A stretch of 23,120 nt of DNA from JACZXC01 sp036447375 (GCA_036447375.1 JAZFUU010000156.1:1-23120), one strand, 5' to 3'; shown: positions 14,010-22,679, counted from the stretch's first letter. The notes: generated by a model not told the origin, from the sequence alone. A program made the numbers and translations.

Positions 14010-15581
14010 ATGCCCTCTGTCCCCCAGCCGCCCGACTCTGAGCGCAACCGCATCCTGATTCTCGACTTCGGCTCGCAGTTCACCCAGCTGATCGCGAGGC
14101 GGATTCGCGAGCAGAAGGTCTACTGCGAGATTCATCCGGCCGGGATGAAGCTCGAGGCGGTGCGGGACTGGGATCCCGCCGGCATCGTGCTCTCCGGGGG
14201 GCCCTCCAGCGTGCTGGATGCCGGTGCACCCGACCTGGATCTCGGGCTGCTGGAGCTGGGGCGGCCGGTGCTGGGCGTTTGTTACGGGATGCAGCTTCTG
14301 ATCCATCGCCTGGGCGGTGTCGTGGAGCGGTCGGAGGATCGGGAGTACGGCCGGGCCCTTCTCAAGGTGGAAAGCGAGGATCCGCTGCTGGCCGACCTCC
14401 CCGGCGGCGTCGAGTGCGTGGTCTGGATGAGTCACGGCGATCGAGTGCTGCGCTTGCCGCCCGGGTTCGCCGTGCTGGGAACCAGTGAGAGCTCCCCGTA
14501 CGCGGCGGTGCGGCACCTCGAACGGCCGATCTGGGGACTGTTGTTTCACCCCGAGGTCGCCCACACCGACGGCGGTGACCAGATCCTGGCGAATTTCGTG
14601 AGCCGGATCTGCGGCTGCGACGCCTCGTGGACCATGGATGCTTTCATCGATCGGACGGTCGGCGCCGTCCGCAAACAGGTGGGCTCGGGTCGGGTCATCT
14701 GCGGACTGTCTGGAGGGGTCGACTCCTCGGTGGCCGCTGCCCTGGTTCACCGCGCGGTGGGCGACCAATTGCACTGCATCTTCGTCGATAACGGTCTGTT
14801 GCGTCGCGGCGAACGCGAAGAGGTCGAGCGCTCGTTTCGGGAGGGTCTGGGAATTCCCCTGATCACGGTGAGCGCGCAGGATCGCTTCCTGTCGGCGCTG
14901 CGGGGGGTCGAGGATCCGGAGCGCAAGCGGCGGATTATCGGGCATCTGTTCATCGAGATTTTCGAGCAAGAGGCCCAGCGGATCGGAGACGTCGACTTTC
15001 TGGTCCAGGGTACGCTCTACCCCGACGTCATCGAGAGCGTGTCCGTGAAGGGGCCGTCGGCGACGATCAAGACCCACCACAATGTCGGTGGACTACCCGA
15101 GCGGATGCGCCTGCGCCTGGTGGAGCCTCTGCGGGAGCTGTTCAAGGACGAGGTGCGCGAAGTAGGGCAACGGCTGCAGCTGCCGTCGGCGGCGATTGGC
15201 CGCCATCCTTTTCCGGGCCCCGGCCTGGCCATTCGCATCCTCGGCGAAGTGACCCCCGAGCGCCTCGCAGCCGTGCGGCAGGCGGACGCGATCGTGGCCG
15301 AAGAAATCCACCAGGCCGGGATCTATGACTCCCTGTGGCAGGCTTTTGCGGTATTCCTTCCCATCCAGAGCGTGGGGGTGATGGGCGACGAACGCACCTA
15401 CGAAAACACCATTGCGGTGCGCTGTGTCACGTCGGTCGACGCCATGACCGCCGACTGGGCGCGCTTGCCGCATGAGGTGCTCGCGGCGATCTCGACTCGG
15501 ATCATCAACGAGGTGAAGGGGATCAATCGGGTGGTGTACGACATCTCCTGCAAGCCCCCCGCCACGATCGAGTGGGAATAG
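14010..15581 (+). CDS. guaA: GMP synthase (glutamine-hydrolysing)
   Basis: Aminates XMP to GMP using glutamine and ATP, directly after GuaB in the pathway. At 523 aa it is full length. The class I glutamine amidotransferase domain (about 14-200) has nucleophile Cys91 (GVCYGMQ) and the His180/Glu182 pair (LFHPEVAHT). The ATP pyrophosphatase domain has the loop SGGVDSS (234-240), followed by the GMPS C-terminal domain (HPFPGPGLAIR, ending KPPATIEWE). The start at ATG 14010 gives a normal N-terminus ahead of RILILDFGSQ. Its leader may be structured. dnaE starts 3 nt after the stop. Confidence 0.97.
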   Translation: MPSVPQPPDSERNRILILDFGSQFTQLIARRIREQKVYCEIHPAGMKLEAVRDWDPAGIVLSGGPSSVLDAGAPDLDLGLLELGRPVLGVCYGMQLLIHRLGGVVERSEDREYGRALLKVESEDPLLADLPGGVECVVWMSHGDRVLRLPPGFAVLGTSESSPYAAVRHLERPIWGLLFHPEVAHTDGGDQILANFVSRICGCDASWTMDAFIDRTVGAVRKQVGSGRVICGLSGGVDSSVAAALVHRAVGDQLHCIFVDNGLLRRGEREEVERSFREGLGIPLITVSAQDRFLSALRGVEDPERKRRIIGHLFIEIFEQEAQRIGDVDFLVQGTLYPDVIESVSVKGPSATIKTHHNVGGLPERMRLRLVEPLRELFKDEVREVGQRLQLPSAAIGRHPFPGPGLAIRILGEVTPERLAAVRQADAIVAEEIHQAGIYDSLWQAFAVFLPIQSVGVMGDERTYENTIAVRCVTSVDAMTADWARLPHEVLAAISTRIINEVKGINRVVYDISCKPPATIEWE

Positions 15582-15584
15582 CGC

Positions 15585-18500
15585 GTGTCACCCACGCCGT
15601 TCGTCCACCTGCATCTTCACAGTCAGTACTCACTCCTCGATGGCGCCATCAAGATCGACCCCTTATTCGAGCGTGCCCGCGCCCTGAACATGCCGGCGGT
15701 GGCGCTCACCGACCACGGCAACCTCTTCGGTGCCGTCGAGTTCTACGAGCAGGCGCATCGCGCGAAGATCAAACCCATCATCGGTTGCGAGGTCTACGTC
15801 GCGTCGGGCTCGCGCCTGGACAGAGAGGCGAGGGAGCGCGACGACAACGGGTTCGACGCGATCAATCACCTGGTACTGCTGGCGATGAACGACACCGGCT
15901 ACCGGAATCTGGTGTACCTGGTTTCGAAAGCCTACCTGGAGGGCTTCTACTATCGCCCCCGCATCGACCTCGATCTGCTGCGGTCTCGCTCCGAGGGATT
16001 GATCGCCACGTCCGGCTGTCTGTCTTCGATGGTGTCCCGGGCCATCACCAATCGGCAGAACGATACGGCCTGGCGACTGGTGGAGGAGTTCTCGGGGATG
16101 TTCCCGGGCCGCTACTACCTCGAACTCCAGCGCCATGGCATCGGGGACCAGGATCTCGTGAACGCCGAACTCGTCAAGATGTCGGCGGACCTGGGCTTGC
16201 CCCTGCTCGCCACCAACGATGCCCACTATCTCGAGAAAGGGGACCACGAGCCCCACGAGGAGCTGCTCTGCATCGGCACCGGCACCACCCTCGATGACCC
16301 CAAGCGATTTCGCTTCGACGGCGAGGGCTTCTACCTGAAGTCGGGCGATGAGATGGCAGAGGTCTTCCGGGACCATCCCTCGGCCCTGGCCAACACCCTG
16401 GAGGTTGCCGAGCGCTGCGACGTGGACCTCGGCCTCGATACCGGCGTCTACCACCTGCCCGAGTTCCAGGTCGCCAAGGGCACGACCCGGGAGGAGGTGC
16501 TCGAGCGGCAGTCCTGGCTGGGGCTGCGCCGGCGTCTGAATCTCGCCCCCGACGAGCCGATCCCGCCCCGCTACGGGGAGTACGCCAAGCGTATGGAACA
16601 CGAGCTGGGGATCATCAACTCGATGGGCTTCGCTGGCTACTTCCTGGTGGTGGCCGACTTCATCGACTTTGCGCGCCGCAGCGAGATTCCCGTCGGGCCC
16701 GGTCGGGGCTCGGCGGCGGGAAGTCTCGCCGCTTTCTGCCTGGGTATCACCGGAATCGATCCGATCGAGTACGACATTATTTTCGAGCGTTTCTTGAATC
16801 CCGAGCGGGTCTCGATGACGGATATCGACGTCGACTTCTGCATGCGCGGGCGCGACCGGGTGATTCGCTACGTAGCCGAAAAGTACGACGGCGAAGGGGA
16901 CGACGGCCGACGGGTGGCCCAGATCATCACGTTCGGAAAGCTCCAGGCCCGGGCGGCGATCCGCGACGTGGGTCGGGTGCTGGGCATGGCCTACGCCGAC
17001 GTCGATCGCATCGCCAAGCTGATCCCGGATACCCTGGGCATTAGCTTGGATCAGGCCCTGCAACAATCGGCCGACCTGCGAGCTCGGGTGGACGGGGACG
17101 GGCAGGTCGCCCGTTTGTTCGAGACCGCGAAGCGTCTCGAGGGGATCACTCGCCACGCCTCGACCCATGCTGCGGGCCTGGTAATCGGGACGACTCCGTT
17201 GATCGAGACGGTTCCCCTGTATCGCGATGCTCGATCGGGCGACGTCATGACGCAGTTCGATATGCGCTGTATCGAAAAGCTGGGGCTGATCAAGTTCGAC
17301 TTTCTGGGCCTCAAGACGCTCACCACCATCGCCGACGCCGAGGCGCGAATCCGTAAGAAGGGAAATCCCGGGTTCCGGGTCGATGAGCTCCCCCTCGACG
17401 ACAAAGAGGCGTACGCGTTGCTGGCGAGCGGCAACACCGAGGGTGTGTTCCAGGTCGAGTCATCCGGCATGACCGACCTGGTGGTGAAGCTCAAGCCGAG
17501 TTCATTCAAAGAGCTGATTCCCATCGTGGCTCTCTACCGACCCGGCCCCCTGGGATCGGGGATGGTCGACGACTACGTGAAGCGCAAGAACCGCCTCACG
17601 CCGGTCGAATACCTGATTCCCGAGCTCGAGGAGCTGACCGCCGAGACCCTGGGCGTGATCGTGTATCAGGACCAGGTGCTCCAGCTCGCGAACCGGCTGG
17701 CGGGATACAGCCTGGGCGAAGCCGATCTGTTGCGCCGGGCCATGGGCAAGAAGAAGCCCGCGGAGATGGCGAAGCAGCGCGACCGCTTCGTCTCGGGCTG
17801 CGTCGAGCGCGGCATCGAGCGACGCAAGGCCGAAGAGGTGTTCAAGCTGATGGCCGAGTTCGCGGGCTACGGCTTCGCGAAGTCCCACTCCGCGGCCTAC
17901 GCCTTGATCACCTACCAGACGGCGTTTCTCAAGGCGAACCATCCGCGCGAGTATCTCGCGGCATTGATGAGCACCGAGTCGGGCAACCACGACAAGCTGG
18001 CGCTCTACATCGGGCACGCCCGGCAGCTCGGCATCGAGGTGCTGGCCCCCGATGTGAATGAATCGTCCCGGGATTTCACGGTCGTCGGTGAGGGAATCCG
18101 TTTCGGTCTGTCCGGGGTCAAGAACGTGGGCGAAGGGGCCATCGACTGCATTCTGGAAGCCCGTCGCGGTTCAGAAACGTCGGAGGACCCGCCGCGAACC
18201 GAGGGAGATCGCGGTTCCAGCGGCTTTGACAGCATCTTCGACTTCGCCCGCCGTGTCGATGGCCGCAAGGTCAATCGGCGGGTCGTCGAGAGCCTGGTGA
18301 AGTGCGGCGCCTTCGACTCGATGCACGAAAATCGCGCGGCGCTGCGGGCGAGTCTCGACACCGCGCTGGAAGCGGGGGCGGCCGCCCTTCGCGACCGTGA
18401 GATCGGGCAGGGCAGCCTCTTTGCTGCGGTCGAGGGAACTCCGGGATTGGAGCCGACGCTGTCGGACGCCGCCGAGTGGACCGATCGCCAGCGCCTCGGC

Positions 18501-19139
18501 TTCGAGAAAGAGGTGTTGGGCTTCTACGTTACCGGACATCCGCTGACCAGCGTGGCGTCCGAGCTGGCGCGTTTCACCGATGTCGGAGCCGACGCGGCGA
18601 CCCGCGGAGCGGGTCGCGATGTGCGGGCCGGGGGCCTGTTGACCTCCTTGCGCGAGACCCGCACCCGGCGCGGAGCCCAAATGGCCTTCGGGACCCTGGA
18701 GGATTTGGAGGGGAGCTTCGATCTGGTTGTCTTCAGCGAGCCCTACCTGCAGTATGGGAGTTTGTTGAAAGAGTCCCTCGCCGAGAACCTCGCGTCCGGT
18801 CCCACGCCCCTGCTGGTGTCGGGTACCCTCGAGCCCGGGGACACCCCCAAGATTCTGGTCCGAGAGGTCATCGCCCTCGACCGCGCCGAAGAGCAGCTTT
18901 CGACCGAATTTCGCGTCTGCATCCACGTCGACGAGGCGAGTCGCGACCGGCTCACAGCGCTGCGGGGCATCCTCGAACGCCAGCCCGGCGACTGCGCCGT
19001 GGTGCTCCATCTCGTGATCGAAGGCGAGAGCGAAACGGTCCTCTCTCTCTCCAGTCTGAGGGGCGTTCGCCCGAACCGGGCGTTGTGTCAAGAGGTGGAT
19101 GCGCTGTTCGGGCGTGGCGTCGCAGAGGTTGTCGCGTGA
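15585..19139 (+). CDS. dnaE: DNA polymerase III alpha subunit
   Basis: Catalytic subunit of the replicative DNA polymerase, 1184 aa, DnaE1 length. The N-terminal PHP domain begins FVHLHLHSQYSLLDGA and has TDHGNLFG. The polymerase core shows GPGRGSAAGS (about residue 371) and the catalytic acidic cluster in DIDVDFC (Asp413, 415, 417). The usual Pro before that motif is Thr. A helix-hairpin-helix segment and an OB-fold (about residues 1025-1065) follow. Between about 858 and 880 there is a Ser/Glu/Arg-rich insertion (GSETSEDPPRTEGDRG) where most relatives have a short loop. GTG 15585 sits 3 nt after the guaA stop, so co-translation with guaA is likely. The last codon overlaps the start of the next gene. 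Confidence 0.97.
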   Translation: MSPTPFVHLHLHSQYSLLDGAIKIDPLFERARALNMPAVALTDHGNLFGAVEFYEQAHRAKIKPIIGCEVYVASGSRLDREARERDDNGFDAINHLVLLAMNDTGYRNLVYLVSKAYLEGFYYRPRIDLDLLRSRSEGLIATSGCLSSMVSRAITNRQNDTAWRLVEEFSGMFPGRYYLELQRHGIGDQDLVNAELVKMSADLGLPLLATNDAHYLEKGDHEPHEELLCIGTGTTLDDPKRFRFDGEGFYLKSGDEMAEVFRDHPSALANTLEVAERCDVDLGLDTGVYHLPEFQVAKGTTREEVLERQSWLGLRRRLNLAPDEPIPPRYGEYAKRMEHELGIINSMGFAGYFLVVADFIDFARRSEIPVGPGRGSAAGSLAAFCLGITGIDPIEYDIIFERFLNPERVSMTDIDVDFCMRGRDRVIRYVAEKYDGEGDDGRRVAQIITFGKLQARAAIRDVGRVLGMAYADVDRIAKLIPDTLGISLDQALQQSADLRARVDGDGQVARLFETAKRLEGITRHASTHAAGLVIGTTPLIETVPLYRDARSGDVMTQFDMRCIEKLGLIKFDFLGLKTLTTIADAEARIRKKGNPGFRVDELPLDDKEAYALLASGNTEGVFQVESSGMTDLVVKLKPSSFKELIPIVALYRPGPLGSGMVDDYVKRKNRLTPVEYLIPELEELTAETLGVIVYQDQVLQLANRLAGYSLGEADLLRRAMGKKKPAEMAKQRDRFVSGCVERGIERRKAEEVFKLMAEFAGYGFAKSHSAAYALITYQTAFLKANHPREYLAALMSTESGNHDKLALYIGHARQLGIEVLAPDVNESSRDFTVVGEGIRFGLSGVKNVGEGAIDCILEARRGSETSEDPPRTEGDRGSSGFDSIFDFARRVDGRKVNRRVVESLVKCGAFDSMHENRAALRASLDTALEAGAAALRDREIGQGSLFAAVEGTPGLEPTLSDAAEWTDRQRLGFEKEVLGFYVTGHPLTSVASELARFTDVGADAATRGAGRDVRAGGLLTSLRETRTRRGAQMAFGTLEDLEGSFDLVVFSEPYLQYGSLLKESLAENLASGPTPLLVSGTLEPGDTPKILVREVIALDRAEEQLSTEFRVCIHVDEASRDRLTALRGILERQPGDCAVVLHLVIEGESETVLSLSSLRGVRPNRALCQEVDALFGRGVAEVVA

Positions 19140-19879
19140 GGCTCCGAGGCCTGGGCATCATCGCGTGGGCCGGTGGGTTGACGCTGCTGGCGGTGCCGAG
19201 CGTCGACGCCGGTGAGATCCGCCGGGTCGAGGCGGTGGGCGCGGTTCCCCTGGGCGAGGGGATCAAACCCGCAGGGCCACCTCGCGACGCGGCGGTCCGG
19301 GCAGCGCTTCGGGATGCCGTTCTGCGCCTGGCCTTGGACCTGCTCTCCACGGACATCGACCCCATCGAGGCCGAGCCCGCGATCCTCGAGGCCCTGGGGA
19401 ACGACCCCTTCAAGTACGCGACCCGATATCAGATCCTCGAAGACCGGGGAGAAGGGCCGGCCCTGTTCATCGACGACCCGGAGGTGGAAAGCGAATACAT
19501 CGTGGTGGTCGAGGCTCACCTCGACCTGGATCGCATCCGCCGACGCTTGACGACGCGGGGCCTGATGGCCCCCGCCGGCGAGGCCGACCGGGTGCAGGTC
19601 CGCGTCGTCATGGATGGGCTGGGGAGCTATGAGGCGTTCCAGTCGCTGCGGCGCGTCCTGATCGAGGATTTGGGGGTGCGCTCGGCCGTCCCCACGGCTA
19701 TGCGGCGGGGTCGCGTGGTGCTGAAGGTGATTTCGGATCGCAAGGGAAGCGAGCTTCTGGAGGATCTGCTCGCCGTGCTGCCCCCGGAGCTGCAGATCAC
19801 CCCCGTGTCGTCCGACGCCAACAGCGTGCACTTCCGCGTGTGGGAGGGCTCGGGCCCCGCGGCGACCGCCGGCGATTGA
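19136..19879 (+). CDS. Predicted exported protein of unknown function
   Basis: I do not recognise this protein of 247 aa with certainty. It starts at GTG 19136, overlapping the dnaE stop (GTGA). Its N-terminus is a clear signal peptide: Arg-Leu-Arg, a hydrophobic stretch (about 6-20), and VDA followed by GE as a probable cleavage after residue 25. The mature part begins with RRVEAVGAVPLGEG and a helix rich in Ala, Arg and Leu (RDAAVRAALRDAVLRLALDLL). This is faintly like the N-terminal domain of FlgT or other envelope proteins. A second region with alternating beta strands (VQVRVVMDGLGSYEAFQSLRRVL) follows. There are no cysteines for a lipoprotein anchor, so it is probably periplasmic. Codon use matches its neighbours. 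Confidence 0.7.
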   Translation: MRLRGLGIIAWAGGLTLLAVPSVDAGEIRRVEAVGAVPLGEGIKPAGPPRDAAVRAALRDAVLRLALDLLSTDIDPIEAEPAILEALGNDPFKYATRYQILEDRGEGPALFIDDPEVESEYIVVVEAHLDLDRIRRRLTTRGLMAPAGEADRVQVRVVMDGLGSYEAFQSLRRVLIEDLGVRSAVPTAMRRGRVVLKVISDRKGSELLEDLLAVLPPELQITPVSSDANSVHFRVWEGSGPAATAGD

Positions 19880-19904
19880 CACCCGATAGCGAAATCGGTA
19901 TTGA
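19876..19904 (+). promoter_or_regulatory. Promoter of tRNA-Val
   Basis: A perfect -35 TTGACA (19876-19881), a 17-nt spacer and TATTGA (19899-19904, three of six consensus positions). The predicted start near 19911 is about 16 nt before the tRNA. The -35 contains the TGA stop (19877-19879) of the preceding gene. Confidence 0.6.
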
Positions 19905-19910
19905 TTTCGC
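19889..19910. repeat. 8-bp perfect palindrome over the tRNA-Val -10 region
   Basis: GCGAAATC (19889-19896) and GATTTCGC (19903-19910) are exact reverse complements around a 6-nt centre. They cover the -10 box and reach the predicted start. A second small inverted repeat overlaps it (CCGAT 19883-19887, ATCGG 19894-19898). There is no U-tract, so it resembles an operator more than a terminator. Confidence 0.55.
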
Positions 19911-19926
19911 GTCCTTACGAATGGAC

Positions 19927-20001
19927 AGGCACGTAGCTCAGTGGGAGAGCGCCGCCTTGACACGGCGGAGGTCGGCGGTTCAATCCCGCCCGTGCCTACC
20001 A
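19927..20001 (+). tRNA. tRNA-Val, anticodon GAC
   Basis: A complete 75-nt cloverleaf with encoded CCA. The acceptor AGGCACG pairs with CGTGCCT. The D-stem is GCTC/GAGC with loop AGTGGGA, the anticodon stem CCGCC/GGCGG with loop TTGACAC, giving GAC at 34-36. The T-stem is GGCGG/CCGCC with loop TTCAATC, and the 3' end is A-CCA. All stems pair perfectly. It reads GUC and GUU valine codons. No terminator is visible before thrS, 113 nt downstream. Confidence 0.97.
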
Positions 20002-20114
20002 GCCCGGGAGAGGGCGCGAACGGCACTGAATCCGGCCCGAACGCGAATGGCGCGGAACGGCCATGACGGAACCCCGAACTTCAAAGAACCCGACTGCATG
20101 AATCGCCCTCGTCA

Positions 20115-22055
20115 ATGACCGAGATTCGCGTACGCCTTCCGGACGGCAAGACGCTGACGGTACCTGCGGGGTCGACGGTTCTGTTCGTCGCCGGGCAGAT
20201 CGGTCCGGGCCTGGCCCGCGCCGCCCTGGCGGGTCGCATCGACGGTCGTCTGGTGGACCTGCGCCAACCGATCGGCGAGGACGTGGGTCTCGAGATCGTG
20301 ACGAGCCGGGATCCGGCCGCGGGAGAGGTCATCCGCCACTCGGCGGAGCACATCATGGCCGACGCGGTGAAGCGGCTTTTCCCGACGGCCCAGATCGATG
20401 TCGGTCGGACCGACCATTCCGAGAAGTTCCAATACGACTTCCTCGTCGATCGACCGTTCACGCCGGAAGACATGGAACGCATCGAGAAGGAAATGGGAAC
20501 CATCATCGCCGAGAAGTCGCCGTTCGAACGGGTGGTGATGACGCGAGAGGAAGCCCGGGCGCTGTTCACCGCTCGCGGCGAGGATCTCAAGCTCTCGCGG
20601 CTCGACGACATTCCCGAGGGCAGCGAGATCACCGTCTTCCGGCACGGCGACTTCGCCGACCTGTGCCGGGGCCCCCATGTGCAGCAGACCGGCCAGATCG
20701 CAGCCTGGAAGCTGTTCGAACTCGCCGGGGCCTACTGGCGTGGGGACGCAAGCAATCCGATGCTGCAGCGTATCTACGGCACCGCTTTCGCCAGTCGCAA
20801 GGAGCTGGAGGAGCACCAGGAGCGGCTCGAGGAAGCCCGGCGCCGGGACCACCGCCGCGTCGGGGCGGAGCTCGATCTCTACTTCGTCGATCCGATTGCT
20901 CCCGGCTCTCCGTTCTACCTGCCCAAGGGGCTTACGCTCTACAACAACCTCGTCGACTACATGCGTTCCCTGTATCCGCGATACGGGTTTCAGGAGGTAA
21001 TGACCCCCCAGCTGTTCCGAACGGAGCTGTTCAAGACCTCGGGGCACTACGCGCTCTTCCGCGACGACATGTTCTTGCTGCAGGGAGACGAAGGCGAGGA
21101 ACTCGCGATCAAGCCGATGAACTGCCCCGGGCACTGCCATCTTTTCGGCAGCCGCAAGCGCTCGTACCGCGAGCTGCCGCTTCGATTTGCCGAGTTCAGC
21201 CGTCTTCACCGCAACGAGCGCAGCGGAACCCTCACGGGGCTGTCGCGGGTTCGTTCGATGGCCCAGGACGACGGGCACGTTTTCTGCGAACCCGACCAGG
21301 TCCCGGCGGAACTCGACGCTTTCTTCGCCCTCACCGCCGAGGTCTACGAGGCCCTGGGCCTGCCGCGACCTTCGGTTTTCGTGTCGACCCAGCCCGAGCA
21401 ATTCGCGGGAGAACCCGCAGACTGGGAGGCCGGCATTCAGGCGCTGTTGGCCGCGGTGGAGCGTGCAGGGTTTCCTCGCCAGGTGAAGGAGGGCGAGGCG
21501 GCGTTCTACGGCCCCAAGATCGAAGTCGACTACGACGACGTGCTCGGCCGCGCGTGGACCCTGGCCACCCTCCAGATCGATGTCTCGATGCCGGCCCGCT
21601 TCGAGCTGGGCTACGTGGGACGTGATGGCGACCTCCACCAGCCGGCCATGCTGCATCGGGCCATCCTGGGCTCTCTCGAGCGCTTCATCGCCCTCTATAT
21701 CGAGCAGACCGGCGGAGATTTCCCGCTGTGGCTGGCACCGTTGCAGGCGCGGGTGTTACCGATTACCGAACGCCACATCGACTATGCTCATCGGGTGGAG
21801 GCCCAGCTCGCCGGCGCGAAGATTCGCGTCGATGTCGACGCCCGGGGTGAGAAGCTCGGATTCAAGGTCCGGGAGGCCGAGATCCAGAAAATTCCCCTCA
21901 TGCTGGTCGTGGGCGACCGGGAAGAGGCGGACGGAACCGTGACACCCCGTCGGCGTCAGGGCTCGCACCCGGCAGCCGAACCCCTTACCGTGGATGCGCT
22001 GATAGCGCAGCTTCGGCAGGACATCGACATGCGTCGAAACACGCGCCGGGCGTAG
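20115..22055 (+). CDS. thrS: Threonyl-tRNA synthetase
   Basis: Charges tRNA-Thr and edits mis-charged serine. At 646 aa it has the full bacterial form. The TGS domain is about residues 1-62. The editing domain has the HxxxH pair His75/His79 (RHSAEH) and the DLCRGPHV motif. The class II catalytic core has the zinc cysteine in MNCPGHCH and motif-2 residues in FSRLHRNERSGTLTGLSRVR. The anticodon-binding domain ends the protein. ATG 20115 agrees with the TGS start, but no Shine-Dalgarno precedes it, and the only upstream in-frame near-start is a CTG. No T-box is visible in the leader. The infC ribosome binding site overlaps its stop codon. Confidence 0.97.
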   Translation: MTEIRVRLPDGKTLTVPAGSTVLFVAGQIGPGLARAALAGRIDGRLVDLRQPIGEDVGLEIVTSRDPAAGEVIRHSAEHIMADAVKRLFPTAQIDVGRTDHSEKFQYDFLVDRPFTPEDMERIEKEMGTIIAEKSPFERVVMTREEARALFTARGEDLKLSRLDDIPEGSEITVFRHGDFADLCRGPHVQQTGQIAAWKLFELAGAYWRGDASNPMLQRIYGTAFASRKELEEHQERLEEARRRDHRRVGAELDLYFVDPIAPGSPFYLPKGLTLYNNLVDYMRSLYPRYGFQEVMTPQLFRTELFKTSGHYALFRDDMFLLQGDEGEELAIKPMNCPGHCHLFGSRKRSYRELPLRFAEFSRLHRNERSGTLTGLSRVRSMAQDDGHVFCEPDQVPAELDAFFALTAEVYEALGLPRPSVFVSTQPEQFAGEPADWEAGIQALLAAVERAGFPRQVKEGEAAFYGPKIEVDYDDVLGRAWTLATLQIDVSMPARFELGYVGRDGDLHQPAMLHRAILGSLERFIALYIEQTGGDFPLWLAPLQARVLPITERHIDYAHRVEAQLAGAKIRVDVDARGEKLGFKVREAEIQKIPLMLVVGDREEADGTVTPRRRQGSHPAAEPLTVDALIAQLRQDIDMRRNTRRA

Positions 22056-22070
22056 GAGGAATCGCGTATC
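22055..22070 (+). promoter_or_regulatory. infC ribosome binding site with ATC initiation codon
   Basis: GGAGGA (22055-22060) begins inside the thrS stop (TAG 22053-22055) and lies 7 nt before ATC 22068-22070. That ATC is in frame with IF3, which has no ATG, and the nearest GTG (22101) lies 41 nt after this Shine-Dalgarno. Confidence 0.8.
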
Positions 22071-22679
22071 GCCGAGTTTAATCGAATCAAGCGGAAGGAC
22101 GTGCCCCGCATCAATGAAAACATTCGAGAGGTGGAAATTCGCGTGATCGGAAGTGACGGATCGCAGCTCGGGGTCATGACCCCCGAGGTCGCGCTGGAAC
22201 GCGCGGTCGAGGAAGGTCTCGATCTGGTCGAGGTCGCGCCCACTTCCAGGCCACCCGTCTGTCGCATCATGGACTACGGGCGTTACAAGTACGAGCAGAA
22301 GAAGAAGTCCGGGAAGGGCCGGGGACACGCGGCATCACTCAAGGAGATCAAGCTCCGGCCGCGCACCGATGACCACGATCTCGACTTCAAGCTGAAGAAC
22401 GCGCGTCGCTTCCTGATGGATGGAGACAAGGTGAAGGTCACCGTGATGTACCGGGGACGGGAAATGGTGCACCGAGAGATCGGTCGTCGGCAGCTCGATC
22501 GGGTCCAGGAGATTCTGGGAACACTGGCGACCGTGGAGAACCCGCCGCGCATGGAGGGCCGGTTTCTGTCGATGATCCTGGTTCCCAACCGCGAAGCGGT
22601 GGTGGAAGCCCAGAAGGCAGAGGCGCGAGCCGTTGCCGAGACGGAAGCCGCGGAGCAGTCGGCTGCCGAGGGAGAATGA
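22068..22679 (+). CDS. infC: Translation initiation factor IF-3
   Basis: Binds the 30S subunit, prevents 50S joining and checks the start codon. The conserved core runs from RINENIREVEIRVI through PPVCRIMDYGRYKYE (N domain end and linker) to KEIKLRPRTDDHD, FRRFL-type helix and YRGREMVHREIG (C domain). I set the start at ATC 22068, giving MAEFNRIKRKDVP before the core and 203 aa in total. A GTG at 22101 would begin immediately before RINEN, with a poor site. A non-AUG start of the AUU/AUC class is the known basis for IF3 autoregulation. The C-terminus carries an extra Ala/Glu-rich tail of about 29 residues not found in E. coli IF3. rpmI follows after 1 nt. Confidence 0.95.
   Translation: MAEFNRIKRKDVPRINENIREVEIRVIGSDGSQLGVMTPEVALERAVEEGLDLVEVAPTSRPPVCRIMDYGRYKYEQKKKSGKGRGHAASLKEIKLRPRTDDHDLDFKLKNARRFLMDGDKVKVTVMYRGREMVHREIGRRQLDRVQEILGTLATVENPPRMEGRFLSMILVPNREAVVEAQKAEARAVAETEAAEQSAAEGE

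Noticed and set aside
18476..19135. Upstream extension of the exported protein gene
   Set aside because: The frame is open but overlaps dnaE entirely. The signal peptide at GTG 19136 marks the real start.
20002..20114. T-box leader for thrS
   Set aside because: No T-box consensus block and no terminator hairpin with a U-tract.
22101..22103. GTG as infC start
   Set aside because: The SD-like GGAAGGA is almost in contact with it, while ATC 22068 has ideal spacing from GGAGGA and gives a normal IF3 N-terminus.
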